Shown here one piece after another: positions 45,130 through 57,202 of a stretch of 64,000 nt of DNA (position 1 is its first letter; every line of letters begins with the position of its first letter). Made by a program: the position numbers and the translations under genes. The stretch is from Mucor racemosus (Eukaryota > Mucoromycota > Mucoromycetes > Mucorales > Mucoraceae), in the NCBI GenBank assembly GCA_027405735.1, contig JAPEHQ010000007.1, positions 496,001 through 560,000 of the forward strand, read 5' to 3'. The notes beneath the pieces were generated by a model. It worked only from the letters and a program-made list of their open reading frames with translations. It searched no databases and had not been told where the DNA came from.

Positions 45130-46791
45130 TGATGTTATTAATGAAAAAGGAAAAGAGAAAAGGCAATTAGGCATTTCTGATGTAATTTATTACGAGGAAA
45201 AAAAGAAAAAAAAAAAAAAGGAGGGACAGGGCTTATTGCATTTGTACAACTTCACTAGGTGTTTTGTATCACCTAAAGTGTAAAACTAGTTAAATGTGCA
45301 TGTTGTGCCATATTATTTCAACCATATGTTGTTATTCCAAAAATAAAATAAAGTGATAGTAGAATCCTATCGAAACAATACAATCTAGATATGCCAAGGA
45401 TCTATCTTTCCCCCCTTTATCTCTCTTCATGTGTTAAAGATGTTAATAATACAATTTCAATGGCAAAATCAAAACAATGATGACTTATAAATAAATAGAA
45501 ATTCTTTGCGGCGTACATTACATTACATGTAACCAATTATCCGTATTTCACAATGAATGCTGCCAAGATCGACCTGCTTTCTTCTAAAGGCATCGTTTTA
45601 TTAGCAAATGTCCCTACAGTATGCTAGTTGTCAAAACTATATAACTGTCTTATTTTGAAACATTCTTACGTTTACTTACTTTCTATACACTTGATTATTC
45701 AAGAAATTGTTGAGTTAAATAGAAAACTTCAAAAAGATTAAACAAGACGTCAAGTTTAGAATAATACCTATAAGAAGCTTAAAATGTTTATTGTTGTTAA
45801 TGTGTGTTGGAAAGAAGTATTTAGATTATATTAAATGCAATGTATATGATATATAAAGAGGAATGAAACCAAAAGATCACTTTGCGTTAGAGAGATTCAT
45901 TTTTCTCGAAATATTGAGAGCTTGAAGATGGTTTATACATACGATATCAGATAGCAAGAGAGAGTATTATGTATGTAGTAAAAAATTATCACATACCTGC
46001 TTCTTTGACTTTTAGAAACATTAGTTGATAAGAAAAAGGAGGTTCCATTTGATCATTCCCATGAAAAATCCATATAAAATAACGATGCTTTATAAAATTC
46101 AAGATAAAAGTAGGAAATTAATAAACTGGTAAGGTATTGTATGATTATTCTGAATGCATGAATAGTTCTACAAGCAAGTATCTAGTAATGAAGTCGTCAT
46201 ATTGAATGCTTGTGTTAGTCATGTAAATGATCCGTTTTACTACGAGATGTATAAAAGTCAACATATCTGTCAAGGAAAAATCCACACATACGACATAACT
46301 AGGAAAACTTCTGGCATTAATATACAAATATACACAATAGACATTATGCTACGGAATATTCACATGCATGTTTGAGGCCTTTCATATCAAAGCAAGACCG
46401 AAATGCCTTCTTTTGATACTGTGATGCATGTAAATATTAAAGTTTTTTTTTGAAATTCTCATCTTCAAAAGTGCAAATTCAGCATATCCAAGCACGCAAA
46501 GACTAAGATTTTAGTTGGTCCAAGTTTGTTTGCTACGAAAATAGTTGTTTCAGGCTGGATCAAAAGCATATATTGTAATAGAAATAAGATATCAGCTGCT
46601 ACGTAAAAATTAAAATTCGACCTTCTTTCTAACAAAAATTATTTTTTTACAAATCAACGACTAATACAAAAATAATTAAAAGAAAGAGTAGAATCTGGTG
46701 GTCATTTTATATTAATATATATTATAGTAGATCATGTCTTTTTTGGGTCATCAAAATTCTTTAAAAAAAGACACTATACAAACAAATATGT
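45130..46791. other. 1.7-kb intergenic region, no gene seen
   Basis: Upstream region of the arrestin gene and 3' region of capping protein alpha. AT-rich, with a 14-base A run near 45205 but no supported coding sequence on either strand. Confidence 0.45.
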
Positions 46792-47844
46792 TTATTTTTG
46801 AGATAATTCGCTGCCAATCTTGTAGTTCAAAATCTTATTCCAATCCATTTTGTTACGAGTCATGGGCAAAGCTCTTCTCAAGCCCTTGAAGGTATTCTCG
46901 GCAAGATCATTATAACTTTCATTCATTGAGCTGTGATATTGTCTATCAAAAGTGGAGATTTCCTTGATGATGGATTTCGCTAATTGTTCAACATTCTGAT
47001 TTACAAAGTAAATTAATATAATCTTTTTAACTAATATTATCAACACTTACTTCAGTCTTGGTAACTGAAACATTAAAGCTCTTCTCAGTATTCAACTGGA
47101 CGTTACCATCCTCATAATAATGAACATTCACCTTGGTAACACCTTTTAATTCACTTGACTGGGTATCATAAATCCAAGAGGCGAGCCATCTTCCATTCCA
47201 AAAGTTATTGGGGTTGTATTTATTATCAACAATAGCAACGGTGATTTCGCTGTCAGTGCAGTGAATGGTACATACGCCATTAGGGAAATGATCATCTACA
47301 TAAACTAAACAATCTTTTTCGATAGAAGCTCTAAGAGATTCGTTTTGGCTTTCGGTTGTGTATTCCTCTAAATCAGAGGCAGTCTAATAGATATTTCTGG
47401 TTATTTACGCTATTTTACTACAAAACAAAATAGCTTACCAAACGCATATGATCAAATTTGAATGTTTGCTTGGAGCGAGGGTCAAGATATCTATCTTCTT
47501 CAATTTTACCATATTTAGATACAATGACCTGCCTCATGTTAATAAAATGATATTATCTCGGTAAAAAATATATTTACATCATAATCTAAACCAGGTGGAG
47601 TAACTGTAATATGTTGTTCTGTATTGTATTGCTCGAGGGCTTGTAAAATACCATCTTGAAGTCCTTCGTCATTATCAACCAAGGTACGAACATCTATAAT
47701 TATTGTGTTATAAACACGCGCGTTTCCTAAATATCAAAAACAACGAATATTACCATTAAATACATCGTTTACTTCTCCTGGTGGACTAGAAAGAAGGAAG
47801 TCCGATGCAATCTTGACTTTATCTTCAATAGAAACTGAATCCAT
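46792..47844 (-). CDS. CAP1: F-actin capping protein alpha subunit (CapZ alpha)
   Basis: With the beta subunit it caps actin-filament barbed ends, controlling filament growth at cortical patches. Five exons give roughly 280 residues. Starting MDSVSIEDKVKIASDFLLSS and PPGEVNDVFN, it continues with DVRTLVDNDEGLQDGILQAL, AFEQYN-like ALEQYNTEQHITV, DYDVIVSKYGKIEEDRYLDP, KQTFKFDHMRL, WNGRWLASWIYDTQ and the strongly conserved KVNVHYYEDGNVQLNTEKS. The end reads TFKGLRRALPMTRNKMDWNK and ILNYKIGSE, the actin-binding C-terminal tentacle. All family landmarks are in order. It diverges from the membrane-protein gene starting at 48134. Confidence 0.95.
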
Positions 47845-48133
47845 ATTATCTGTTTATATGTTCAAAATGTGAATAGTGAAAAAAGAGGAATATTCTGTAA
47901 AGCTCACATTAATTTACATACTCCTCCCTCCTCTTCCGCTTTCTCTGTGCCTCTTCCACTCACACTCAGTGGTCCAACATGATCTCCTGCTTTTGGCAAT
48001 TTGTACTCAGTGGATACATGTTTCATTGAAGAAATGAAACTAGAATCCCGGTTGATTATGATTATTTTTTAATAAAAAAAAAAAAAAAAAAAAAACCTTC
48101 ATTTCTCTATTGTATTTTTTGTTTTGATTCATT
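47845..48133. promoter_or_regulatory. 289-bp divergent promoter region
   Basis: Lies between the starts of capping protein alpha (-) and the membrane protein (+), so both promoters must fit here. It contains a 22-A run at 48074-48095 and a CT-rich patch (CTCCTCCCTCCTCTTCCGC, about 47922-47940). On the minus strand the CT patch is a purine tract. Poly(dA) tracts exclude nucleosomes, a known feature of such promoters. Confidence 0.5.
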
Positions 48134-49414
48134 ATGGAGGCTGGTGTACCACCATTACAATTAGCACATTTAGTATTGGAGGGTGCTGTCATGGCTTTTT
48201 GTATGGAATTGGCTGTGAGAACCATATTCTTTCCTCACAATCAGAAATCATGGTTAATTCGTGGTTTGAAAATAACGATGGCATTATCAATGGTTATCAA
48301 AAGTTCAATATTTTCAGCATTTAGTTCAACGTAAAAAAATCTTTTTTGTATATGAAATTTACAAATATAACAGATATTCAATCCAATTATTTAGATCTTT
48401 AGAGAATTATTGTCAATTAGCAGGCAGAATCACAGATATATTCTATCATATCAGTTGCTTGTCTGCCATTTGTATTTTGCTGCTGCGAGTCAAAGTTGTC
48501 GTACCATCCCATAAGCAAACTTTGTTTCATATAATACATGCTTTTATACTGATTTCTCGGTTCATTGTGAGTGTCGTTGATATCATATATGCTCATATTT
48601 GGAGGGACATATATATAGGCGTGTGTCGATATAAAGACAGGCATGAGGTATACAACTTTCATTTACCCTTTTTTTATTTTATATTAACCAATGTTTACAT
48701 TAGATTGGCATTACTTATACTTTATACGATACTATAATTGATATTTATGTCAGTATAGTCACCACATACATTCTGTTATCCCATATTCGAAAGCTACATG
48801 CTGGCCACGTCAACGGAAATGTTACCCTTTACAGATCTGTGGTTATTTCCAATGTAATTCGAACCATACTTCTTTCGATTGTCAATCTTGTATGCACGGT
48901 CTATTATATCATCGTAAGCATTATTTTTATTTTAAAAAAGTGTATTTTTTTATCAAGTTTTTATATGAATTAGGCGAATGGTGATCCTGCAGTGGTTCTT
49001 ATTGCTTGGCCCATCAGTAACATGTTTCTTATAGTATTAATTGGGTATGATACCAATATTACAAATTTCATTCAGCAATGCCAAAAAATACTTTCAGCCA
49101 CAACGCAGAATGATGACAGCTTGGCTTTATTAAATAAAGAACCAACGCTACCACAGCAACAACAAAAACAACAACAAAATCAGCAGCAGATAGTATCGGT
49201 ATCATCCGTTTCAAATGAACCAGTTGTGGCGACACCATTTGCCGATAAAGATGTCCCTTTTATTTCACGCCGACTTTCAAACATGTCAATATTGGAAGTA
49301 GATGATGAGACAGGTCCTTCCAAAAGAGAAGGTAGTAGCTCTTTAAATGATGCAAACAATAGTTCGTCTTGCACTATCGTCAATATTGACAATCATCAAA
49401 ACCAAAACAATTAG
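48134..49414 (+). CDS. multi-pass membrane protein of unknown function (about seven segments)
   Basis: Four exons: 48134 to about 48330, about 48392-48645, about 48708-48915, and about 48975-49414. They join through TS-LENYCQLAG, DRHE-IGITYTLYD and VYYII-ANGDPAV. The protein has about seven hydrophobic segments, for example LVLEGAVMAFCMELAV, MALSMVIKSSIFSAF, FILISRFIVSVVDIIY and AVVLIAWPISNMFLIVLIGY. A Gln-rich stretch (PQQQQKQQQNQQQ) and a Ser-rich cytosolic tail follow. The topology resembles a seven-helix receptor, but I see no class-specific motif, so I do not assign it to GPCRs. It shares a divergent promoter region with capping protein alpha. Confidence 0.65.
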
Positions 49415-50935
49415 TATCACACTCCTTTATTTAAATTATACCTATTTTGATGATGCTGGTCATGTTAAATAATTACATTTGCATATATAAAGAAGTATAA
49501 ACTTTAAAACAAACCATGAGCAGAAACTAGGATTGATTTTTATTATGAATAATCGAAATTTAATTACATAGGTTTTTGTGGGCTAGGAAAGAAGGTAGAA
49601 GATCCTGGTTGTAATAACGTCTTAATTGAGCCTACAAAAAAAAAAGTACATTCTCAACAAATATTAATTCAGGTAAGCTTCAATTCCACATGAACGTAGT
49701 CATAGATTGTCTTCACGAATGGTTCAAATTTCAGCTTTTCGTGAGTTATTGCGAGTTGAGAAAAGTAGAGACACCAGTTGATAGTTGGCTGCATATTTTT
49801 TTAAAACTGCTATGAATTTGTTCTCAATTAATATGGATCCAAGTAGATATTAATTTTGCAAAAACTTAATGTTATATTGCTGGCTGAATAGATGATCCAT
49901 CACGTTTCAGCTTCCATGGGTATTATCATTGTCATTACCATATATTCTGGTTTTGGCTGTTTTAGCGCTATTTTTAATTTGAAATGGTCTACTTCCCAGA
50001 AACCACGCTAAAAAAAAGTAGGCATTCTCTTCCTAAACCTCGACCAGCAAATCAATAGATGCCGAAAACTTAATTTTTGGATACTTTACAGCTGTAGTAT
50101 ATATTTCAAAACTTTAATCAATTTGGATCAACATTCATTAATTACTAAAGAGCATGTATGTTGTCAGTTGCTTGATTCCTTCTAAGCAGCGGAAAAGTTT
50201 TTTTTTTCAAAAACATGTGCTAAATCCTTCAAAAACAGCTATTAGCTAATGAATTTAGGATGTGTTATTCTTACATTTACTGCGCAGTATGTGCTACTTC
50301 AAAATCCAATTTCGAACCATTATTTGATTTTATAAAAATTTTCAAAGAATGTCTGAAACTATCCATTCAAAATAGTTTAATAAACAAGTATGCGTTTTCA
50401 TCTCCACACTTTTAAAGCAAATTAGGAAGACTAACCCTTTTGTAGCTCTGTGAATCAACACTAGACGTATCCACCATTAAAACAGGAGCTCATTTGGATC
50501 CTTATTTGGCGAGAACTGACAAGTTTACTGACCATGGTAGGTGTAAATAGCAGGTAATTAATTTGTTGTTTAAACTTACCGAATGCACGGTAATTCAGGT
50601 AAGGTTATATCTAAAGTACTTTTAGTACCTATTTATACTTCATGTCTATGTAGAGTGACAGTTTATGAATTAATATACATCTGTAGTTGGATTGTTTTCA
50701 ATAAAAGTGCACAGTAAGCTATGTGTGCAATTTGGCGATAATTTTCTCGCCGCATAATAAGTCGTGAAAGTTGTCCTTTGAGATCAACATGTAAAAGACA
50801 TGTCCCTATTCTCATTCAAATTAGAAATCATTAGGGTCAAAATTCGCTGAGGTACGGCTTCGGTTATCGATTTCTTACGGTTGTACAAAGTAGGCTTCAG
50901 ATGGTTTTCAAAAATTTTCGTCCAATATTGAGTTC
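49415..50935. other. intergenic region with possible coding debris on the minus strand
   Basis: Downstream of the membrane protein gene. About 49566-50090 holds several short protein-like runs on the minus strand (see the finding). The rest, to 50935, is AT-rich with nothing I can support. Confidence 0.35.
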
Positions 50936-51064
50936 TGTTGTATACTACCAAGTATCATACGTTATAACCTTCTACTGTATCAATACATCTTATAATCTAT
51001 TGACTACGACATGCATTGAAGTGCAAAGTCTTGATATCGGATATAAGAAACTCTTAGCGTACTA
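50936..51064 (+). mobile_element. 5' fragment of the 527-bp LTR family
   Basis: Starts TGTTGTATACTACCAAG and follows the LTR at 19134 for about 128 bases, to TAGCGTAC. It is cut off by copy B of the CACTA-like element beginning at 51066. The DNA element therefore inserted into, or recombined with, an older LTR. Confidence 0.7.
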
Positions 51065-51065
51065 A

Positions 51066-53690
51066 CACTACGGCCGACCTGTGCTGGCTGCTCCACAAGA
51101 TGATTTCATTGTGCCCAGCAGGTGAGCTGCACACTACAGCCTGAGCTGTTGTGCCAACTGAGTATGGCTAAAAAGATAACAAGATACACATGCGCATAAC
51201 AAAATAAACTGTATACGAGCACAACAAAAAGCCTGTATGTGCAGAATTATAGATTCTGTCCGTGTGCATGACATTAATCCCATGTGTGCATAATATTAGG
51301 ATTGCCTATAATCATATCATTATCCCTCCTATTTGCTTGTGCATAATAATAAAATCTGACCATGAGCATAATGAGCTGATCGTATGGGCATAAATTGGTT
51401 TGTACATGAGCATTGTGCCTTTCTCAAAATTCCATTGCAGTTTTAACTGGAATAATGGGTTTGTAAATTGCATTTGCTTTTATTAATATAGATTATAGAC
51501 AATAATACAATTCAATGCGTTGTTTATGTAGAGAAGTGCATGCAAGAGTCATTATATTTACAATTATCATCATTTGTAAATATGTTGATAGCTATAATGC
51601 TTACAGCAACAACGGTTTTTGCTCGCGCACAAACTTAAATAACATTTACTGCTTAAATTTATATGCAAGCCCAATCTACGGCTATAAATATTACTTTATC
51701 ACACATAAAATTTAAACAAATTAACCTTCTTTAAACTTACTGTTTTAGTGTACGATTGGCAGCTGTAAAAAGATTTGTTTTCAAGCATAGCTACGATCAA
51801 AACTATGGTTATTATAAAAGACATTAGAGTATTCTTTCTTTATTTTTGTTTCTATATCATTTGAAATTTTATCACTTTTCTGGAACATTTGGTGAGTTTG
51901 TAGCCAGCTCTAGCTTTTCATTGAGTAGATATAAATATCATTGCCTGCGATTTGATCTGGTAATCAAGAAATACGTTCAACGATGCAGTAGTAAATAATG
52001 TTATTTGATCTTAGAATGCGGTTAAATGAAAATGTCAGGCTCTAATATTATAGACCGCTACCTATATTAAAAACATTAGTCCCGTATGTTAGCATGCATA
52101 TTCAGATAAAAAAAAAAGAGCACCAGCTTGATAATCTGATGTGCCTTATCAAACGGGGAATAAATCCTTGGAATATGAAAAAAAAAAGAGAGAAACAACA
52201 CACGTAGAAAAGGATTTTCAAGGCTTTACATTATTTCCAGCGCAATTAAAACCCTGCTAATAAATTGCATATTTCAGCCAATGTAAAAGCTGCATTACAG
52301 CGCATGAACTATAATAAATTAAACGAAATAAGCAATATCTGCTGTTATCATAGAAACATAATTTTTCTATTAGAAAAACCGTCTGTCATATCATACATTC
52401 ATTAAAAAATTGTAAAGGCGAGCCCGCAAAGCGATGCCGTACTTGAGCATAGCAAGATCGAACGGCTAATAAGTCTCTTATACTATGGTATATGTCTAAG
52501 TTTTAATTTAAAATGCGTTTTTTTTCGACATTTCTTATATTTAACCATGTACTGTCTGAAAATTCAGTTTTTGTAGCGGACATTTTTCGGGATTCATTTT
52601 ATCCTTACCAACATTCATGATTTTGATCAAAAAACAGAAAAATCAAATTTTGATACCAAAATCAACGTTTAAATGTACAACATTGTGAGAGAAAATTGTA
52701 GCCATAACAAATACACATTTTATAAAAGCTTAATATTCAATGTTCGGTAATGAAACTTTGCACTTTTGGCCCAAAAACGGTTTTTTGATTAAAGGATTTT
52801 CATGTAATATTTTGCAATAAAAATGTTTGATATTTTTTAGTAAACAAATAGAGCGTTAAATTCTGTATATGTGTATATTTCTTTTTTTATAATTAGTAGT
52901 ATAATTAACTCTAGATTTGCAAAACTAGAAAAAAAAATTTAAAAAATGTCAAAATTGATGATCTGGACAAGAATAATTTTCTAAATTAATATTCCGTTTA
53001 TAAGCCTTGTAAGTCTTAAAAATAAGAGGTTTTATGATACTTGAGAACTTTTTCAAGAATTTACGATGCTGTACCCGCTTGATTCAAGCTTATTACTGTA
53101 AATCTTTATGCTTGTTAATATTATGTGGTAGTTTATTTGGTGATAATATAGTTTTAATTTATAATTATTGCGCTAGAGGTGATTTACATTAAGTTTTTTT
53201 TTACTCTTACCTCTCCGATATCATAAACATAAATATGGCCATCACTGGAACTTATTGCTGCCTTTTTGCCCTCTTTGTCCCAAGTTAATTTATTTAATGC
53301 TTTACCAGAGAACCAACTTAAGTACTTAAAAATGGTTTCTCGGTATTTGTATTCAAATTCCATAAATTAAATTGACTTTTTCCATCAACAGTAGTGTCAT
53401 CAAATGTATCATCAGTGCTCCTTATGATAAATGCCACCAGTCTGAAATCAGAAGTATCCCATTATCATTGTTTTAAGCTATAAAAAGCTTGAATTTTAAT
53501 AATACTAATTGCATATGTTGAATATTCAACATCTTGGACTTGTAATTTCTAACCATTAAAATTTCGCGATTTTCACCACACAACGGAAGCACCTTTTATC
53601 AATCTTGACCTCGTTTTACATTGAATATCAGTTTTGTACCAGTTGCATTTTCTCTGATTTATTAATATTCGGTCATATTGAACAATAGTA
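51066..53690 (+). mobile_element. CACTA-like non-autonomous element, copy B (right end missing)
   Basis: Begins CACTACGGCCGACCTGTGCT and matches copy A block by block, including the GCATAA subterminal motifs, the CAACAACGGTTTTTGCTC segment (51607), and GCGGACATTTTTCGGGATTC (52577). Unlike copy A it has no LTR at about 51600, so it shows the empty site. Similarity to copy C continues to about 53690, past the captured gene fragment. The terminal CCGTAGTG end is absent. No transposase-length frame is present. Confidence 0.62.
53211..53400 (-). pseudogene. captured WD40 fragment, probably dynein intermediate chain (copy B)
   Basis: Minus strand: VDGKSQFNLWNLNTNTEKPF, then a stop and a frame change, then SGKALNKLTWDKEGKKAAI and SDGHIYVYDIGE, ending at a GTAAGA donor (53210-53205). 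The LWNLN-x-x-TE wording followed by ALNK-x-x-WD is the spacing of the last blades of dynein intermediate chain WD40 domains. It is broken and non-functional, but longer than in copy A. Confidence 0.65.
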
Positions 53691-54552
53691 TATTAAATTA
53701 CAATTTACTAGCATACTGTTGGTAGTTTTTTGTTATTACTTTAAAAACTGGATCCTATTATTATTATTATTATTATTATTACGTACCATTAATTTTAATT
53801 GTCAAACTGATTGATTCATACAATATATCATATTACTATTTCGTATTGGTAGAGATTATATAATTGATATCTGCATTTAACACTGGTGGATTGGAAAGTT
53901 GGTGTCTGTCTTTAGTTTGATGAATAATGCGTACTTTGGTTTTTCAGTATAATTCTTAGTGTCTCTAAACCTAAAAACTGAATTTTCCAATGCAGCTGCA
54001 TCTGTTGAATATCACTTCAGTTCCTGTGCGCTGTAGCTCATGTTATACCAACTCCCATTTTGGCAAATATTACTTTATTACATATTACACTCATCCATAT
54101 TCAATTTTTGTGTTATACAGCTTAATATTAATGTACTAACATTGAGTTTTGTTTATATCCATCAGAAATTGGCATTTTTTTCAAATGATCTCTACTACAA
54201 ATTTCTGGAAAGCTCTATTATCATTTCCAAAAAGAAAAAATACACCTTAATTTGCTGCATTTCCCAAAATAGTAAAAATCTGATAAATACATGTTCACAT
54301 GTATGGGAATTAAAATTGTAGACCAAAGGAGAGTGACAAGCTTAAGGGGTAGCGCATGCGCTACAAATTGAGTACGGCACACATATTCGTGAGTTGAAAC
54401 CCGCCAAAGGGGAAGCCCTTTGGTATTAGAATATGGATTTCGAAAGGGAATCTCCGATGACCTTGCTTCTCATCGAATATGATCCTCCTTTTTTTTTCTT
54501 AGTAAGTTTTGCATATGTCTAGCAAATTTTTTCCTTTTTCATAAATGCATAT
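53691..54552. other. repeat-flanking AT-rich sequence, (ATT)n microsatellite
   Basis: No supported gene. An (ATT)8 tract lies at about 53756-53780. Confidence 0.4.
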
Positions 54553-55077
54553 TGTCGTATATTTTCAGGATTGATAAATAGTACTTAAAAATGAATACAA
54601 TTATAAAAGAATGAGTAATTAATTAGTTCTTCAACTGTATAATAAAAACAAGATATCGTTTATTTAGATGTAAAAGTATGGCCTTTTATATTGATTTGAC
54701 ATTGAGATCCTGAGATGTAATTTAAGGCACTATTGAACCATTGGATCTGTTTGATAGTAATCTATGGATTGAAATGGATCAATCATGATTTAACCGTTCT
54801 TGCAGAGCTTGTGAGTTGTCTTGTTTTAATGCTACGCTAAATGTGCTTGGATGTTGATTTGATAACTACTTGATTGATTAACCGCTGGATGAAATAATAT
54901 GGTGTCATAATTGAGGTCCAAGCATTCTTGGTAATTGCTGGATAAACTTAGTGCGCTAGGGGTTTCTTATATCCGACATCAAGACTTTGCATTTCAATAC
55001 ATGTCAAAGTTAATAGATTGTAAGATGTATTGATACTGTAGACGGTGATAACATATGGTACTTGGTGGCATACAACA
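54553..55077 (-). mobile_element. solo LTR of the 527-bp family, inverted
   Basis: A full-length minus-strand copy of the LTR at 19134-19660: it begins TGTCGTATATTTTCAGG on the plus strand and ends GGCATACAACA, about 525 bases. I find no matching 5-bp duplication (CATAT left, TAGTA right), so the site has been rearranged or mutated. Confidence 0.8.
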
Positions 55078-55099
55078 TAGTATATAATTTATATTTTTG

Positions 55100-55300
55100 C
55101 CAATGGTCACTCTTCCAAAAAAAAGCCGAACAATCTCCGGACGCGGCCATCTAATTATATTTCCAAGCTTTAAATCTCTAGAAAAAATTACTGGACAGCC
55201 CGGACGCGGTTGTTTAAATATTCCATGCAGCTATAAGATGCAGGTATCGAAATTTCATACAAAAATTAAGGTTCGACTGTATTGCTATTAATTATTCAAA
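55100..55300 (+). mobile_element. MITE-like repeat, partner of 23187-23400
   Basis: Non-coding, about 200 bases. It shares GCCGAACAATCTCCGGACGC and CTAGAAAAAATTACTGGACA wording with the inverted copy at 23.2-23.4 kb. Its right edge AAGGTTCGACTGTA is the inverse of TACAGTCGAACCTT, pogo/Tc1-mariner-like. Family assignment is tentative. Confidence 0.5.
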
Positions 55301-55371
55301 GGCTTATTTTAAATAAAGCATAAATACAATCTACAACATTATTAGCCTAACAACGGATTTAACTTGAAAAG

Positions 55372-55735
55372 TAGGAATGGGCTTCGATTCGAGTTTGAAT
55401 CGAGTTTTAACGGAAACGGCCATTCGATTCGAGTTGGAAAACGGCCCGTTCTTTTGTAACCCAGATAAAAAACGGGGTGGGAGCAAGTATTGGTTTGCCT
55501 TAAGGAGGCTGTTAATAGCAACCTTGTCAAGTTAATATGGGATTATGAATTGATAATAGCATATTTGACAGTTTCACAACTTGAATTAGTATTTTTTCAA
55601 TCCTGTTTTCGAGCTTAGCTAACAAAAAAAGAAAAGAAGAAACTCGAACACCCTCATTCGAGTTTGCATAAAAAACGGCCCGTTAAAGCAGTCAAACTCG
55701 GTTAACCGTAATACGATGCGTTGTTTGTGAAATCC
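55372..55735. repeat. short repeat with two AAACGGCCCGTT modules
   Basis: Contains two similar modules, CATTCGATTCGAGTTGGAAA plus ACGGCCCGTT (55421-55451) and CATTCGAGTTTGCATAAAAA plus ACGGCCCGTT (55655-55685), with further TCGAGT words. It looks like a small non-autonomous DNA element, perhaps hAT-like, but termini were not identified. Confidence 0.35.
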
Positions 55736-55754
55736 TATTGAAAAGTATAAGATG

Positions 55755-55815
55755 ATACAACCGGATTCAAAAAAAGTCCATAAAATCACAAATTTAAAGG
55801 ATTTATATATAAAAG
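55755..55815 (+). repeat. Y repeat, left of copy C
   Basis: ATACAACCGGATTCAAAAAA through TTATATATAAAAG, nearly identical to 18544-18606 and in the same position before the CACTA-like body. Confidence 0.65.
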
Positions 55816-56055
55816 CACTAAGGCCGACCTGTGTTACACAAGATGATTTTGTTGTGCCCAGGTGGGCTGCTCACTATAGCCTGATGAGTTGTTGCACCCA
55901 CTGAATAATGGCTAAAAAGATAACAAGATAAACATGAGCACAACAAAAGAAACTGCACACGAGCATAACGGAAAGCCTGTATGTGCAGAGTTATAGATTA
56001 TGTCTGTGTGCATGACATTAATCCTATGTGTGCATAATAATAGTAGAATTACCCA

Positions 56056-56657
56056 TGTTACAAAAACGTAATTATAAAAAGCGACAGGAAATACAATTAT
56101 AACTCTTCTAAGTTATTCAAGGTTTATGTTATGTCAATATCATATCCTAGGTCGCACATTCAAGGTCGCAGTCAATATTCGGTATTATAGTAAATCAACA
56201 GGTGTACACGTTGATTCACATGCGTCTTAGTAAATTGGTGTCATGTTCTTAGATAGTAATTCTGTGTAATAGTTATAATGAAAAGTATATAAATACATCC
56301 TCTGGATGTATTGTTAATAAAAAAGTGTAATATTTTGGCAAGATTATTTCTTAAGACCGTTTTGACATTTCAGTTTAAAGTAAAACAACGATCTATCTAC
56401 TCGGTGGATCATTGTGGTATTTATATTAAATGTCTAATTCAAATTACTAATGCAGTAGTTTAATTTTCTTGGTTTTAAAGCTGATGGGAAAAGGGATCAG
56501 CAATTACTAATTCAGATTATACAATTATCGATAATTGTTTGTAATTTTAAATTATAGTTAAGCTTCTACATTTCATAATTTTGGTTCTTACACCAAATTC
56601 ATGTTATTCATTATTAATTTAATTTGATGTGTAAAAGACTGCCAGTAGTTCACATCA
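56056..56657 (+). mobile_element. solo LTR in copy C, target duplication ACCCA
   Basis: 602 bases from TGTTACAAAAACG to CACATCA, flanked by ACCCA on both sides (56051-56055, 56658-56662). TATATAAATACATCC (about 56286) and TTAATAAAAAAG (about 56314) are plausible LTR promoter and polyadenylation words. It belongs to a different family from the 527-bp LTR. Confidence 0.8.
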
Positions 56658-56711
56658 ACCCATAAGCATATTATTATTCCTATTTGTGCATGATAACAAA
56701 ATCTGACCATT

Positions 56712-56949
56712 TGAGAGTTTATGGATACATATAAACTTATTTATAGAAATAATAATAATAAAGACTACTAGTAACATTTATCATGGAGAACGTAGTAGGC
56801 TTTATTACTAGAAAAACTAATGGTAAACGAAAGAACCAAGAGCTTCTAGGTCTTGGTTTAAAAGACTATTTATAAGAATTACATTTCAATATGAGTTAGA
56901 AATGGAATTGGCTTCAAAATTGGCTGTTTAATATTCTTGAAAACCGACA
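56712..56949 (+). mobile_element. solo LTR in copy C, target duplication CCATT
   Basis: 238 bases from TGAGAGTTTATGG to AAACCGACA with CCATT on both sides (56707-56711, 56950-56954). The element sequence resumes exactly as in copy A once it is removed. Confidence 0.78.
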
Positions 56950-57015
56950 CCATTAACATAATTAACTGATCGTATGAGCGCAACAAATTGGTTTGTACAT
57001 GAGCATCGTACCGTT

Positions 57016-57202
57016 TGTTTTACCAAAACTAATAAGAATTAGACAAGAGTAAAAGGTGAGGTTTTATTCAATAATGTAGAGAATAAGATTATATATAAGA
57101 AGATATTATCAAGTGATACAATAGCTATTAATGGTGTAACAATAATAACAATATCCTGATAATACAACTAATGTAGCGCTATATCTAGATTCTAATATAA
57201 CA
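57016..57202 (+). mobile_element. solo LTR in copy C, target duplication CCGTT
   Basis: 187 bases from TGTTTTACCAAAAC to CTAATATAACA with CCGTT on both sides (57011-57015, 57203-57207). It is a third distinct LTR family within 1.2 kb. Confidence 0.8.

Noticed and set aside
54340..54425. tRNA-like stretch with GGTAGCGCATGCGC and GAGTTGAAACCC
   Set aside because: It has loose A- and B-box wording, but I cannot form acceptor, anticodon and T stems. It may be a degenerate tRNA-derived repeat; not called.
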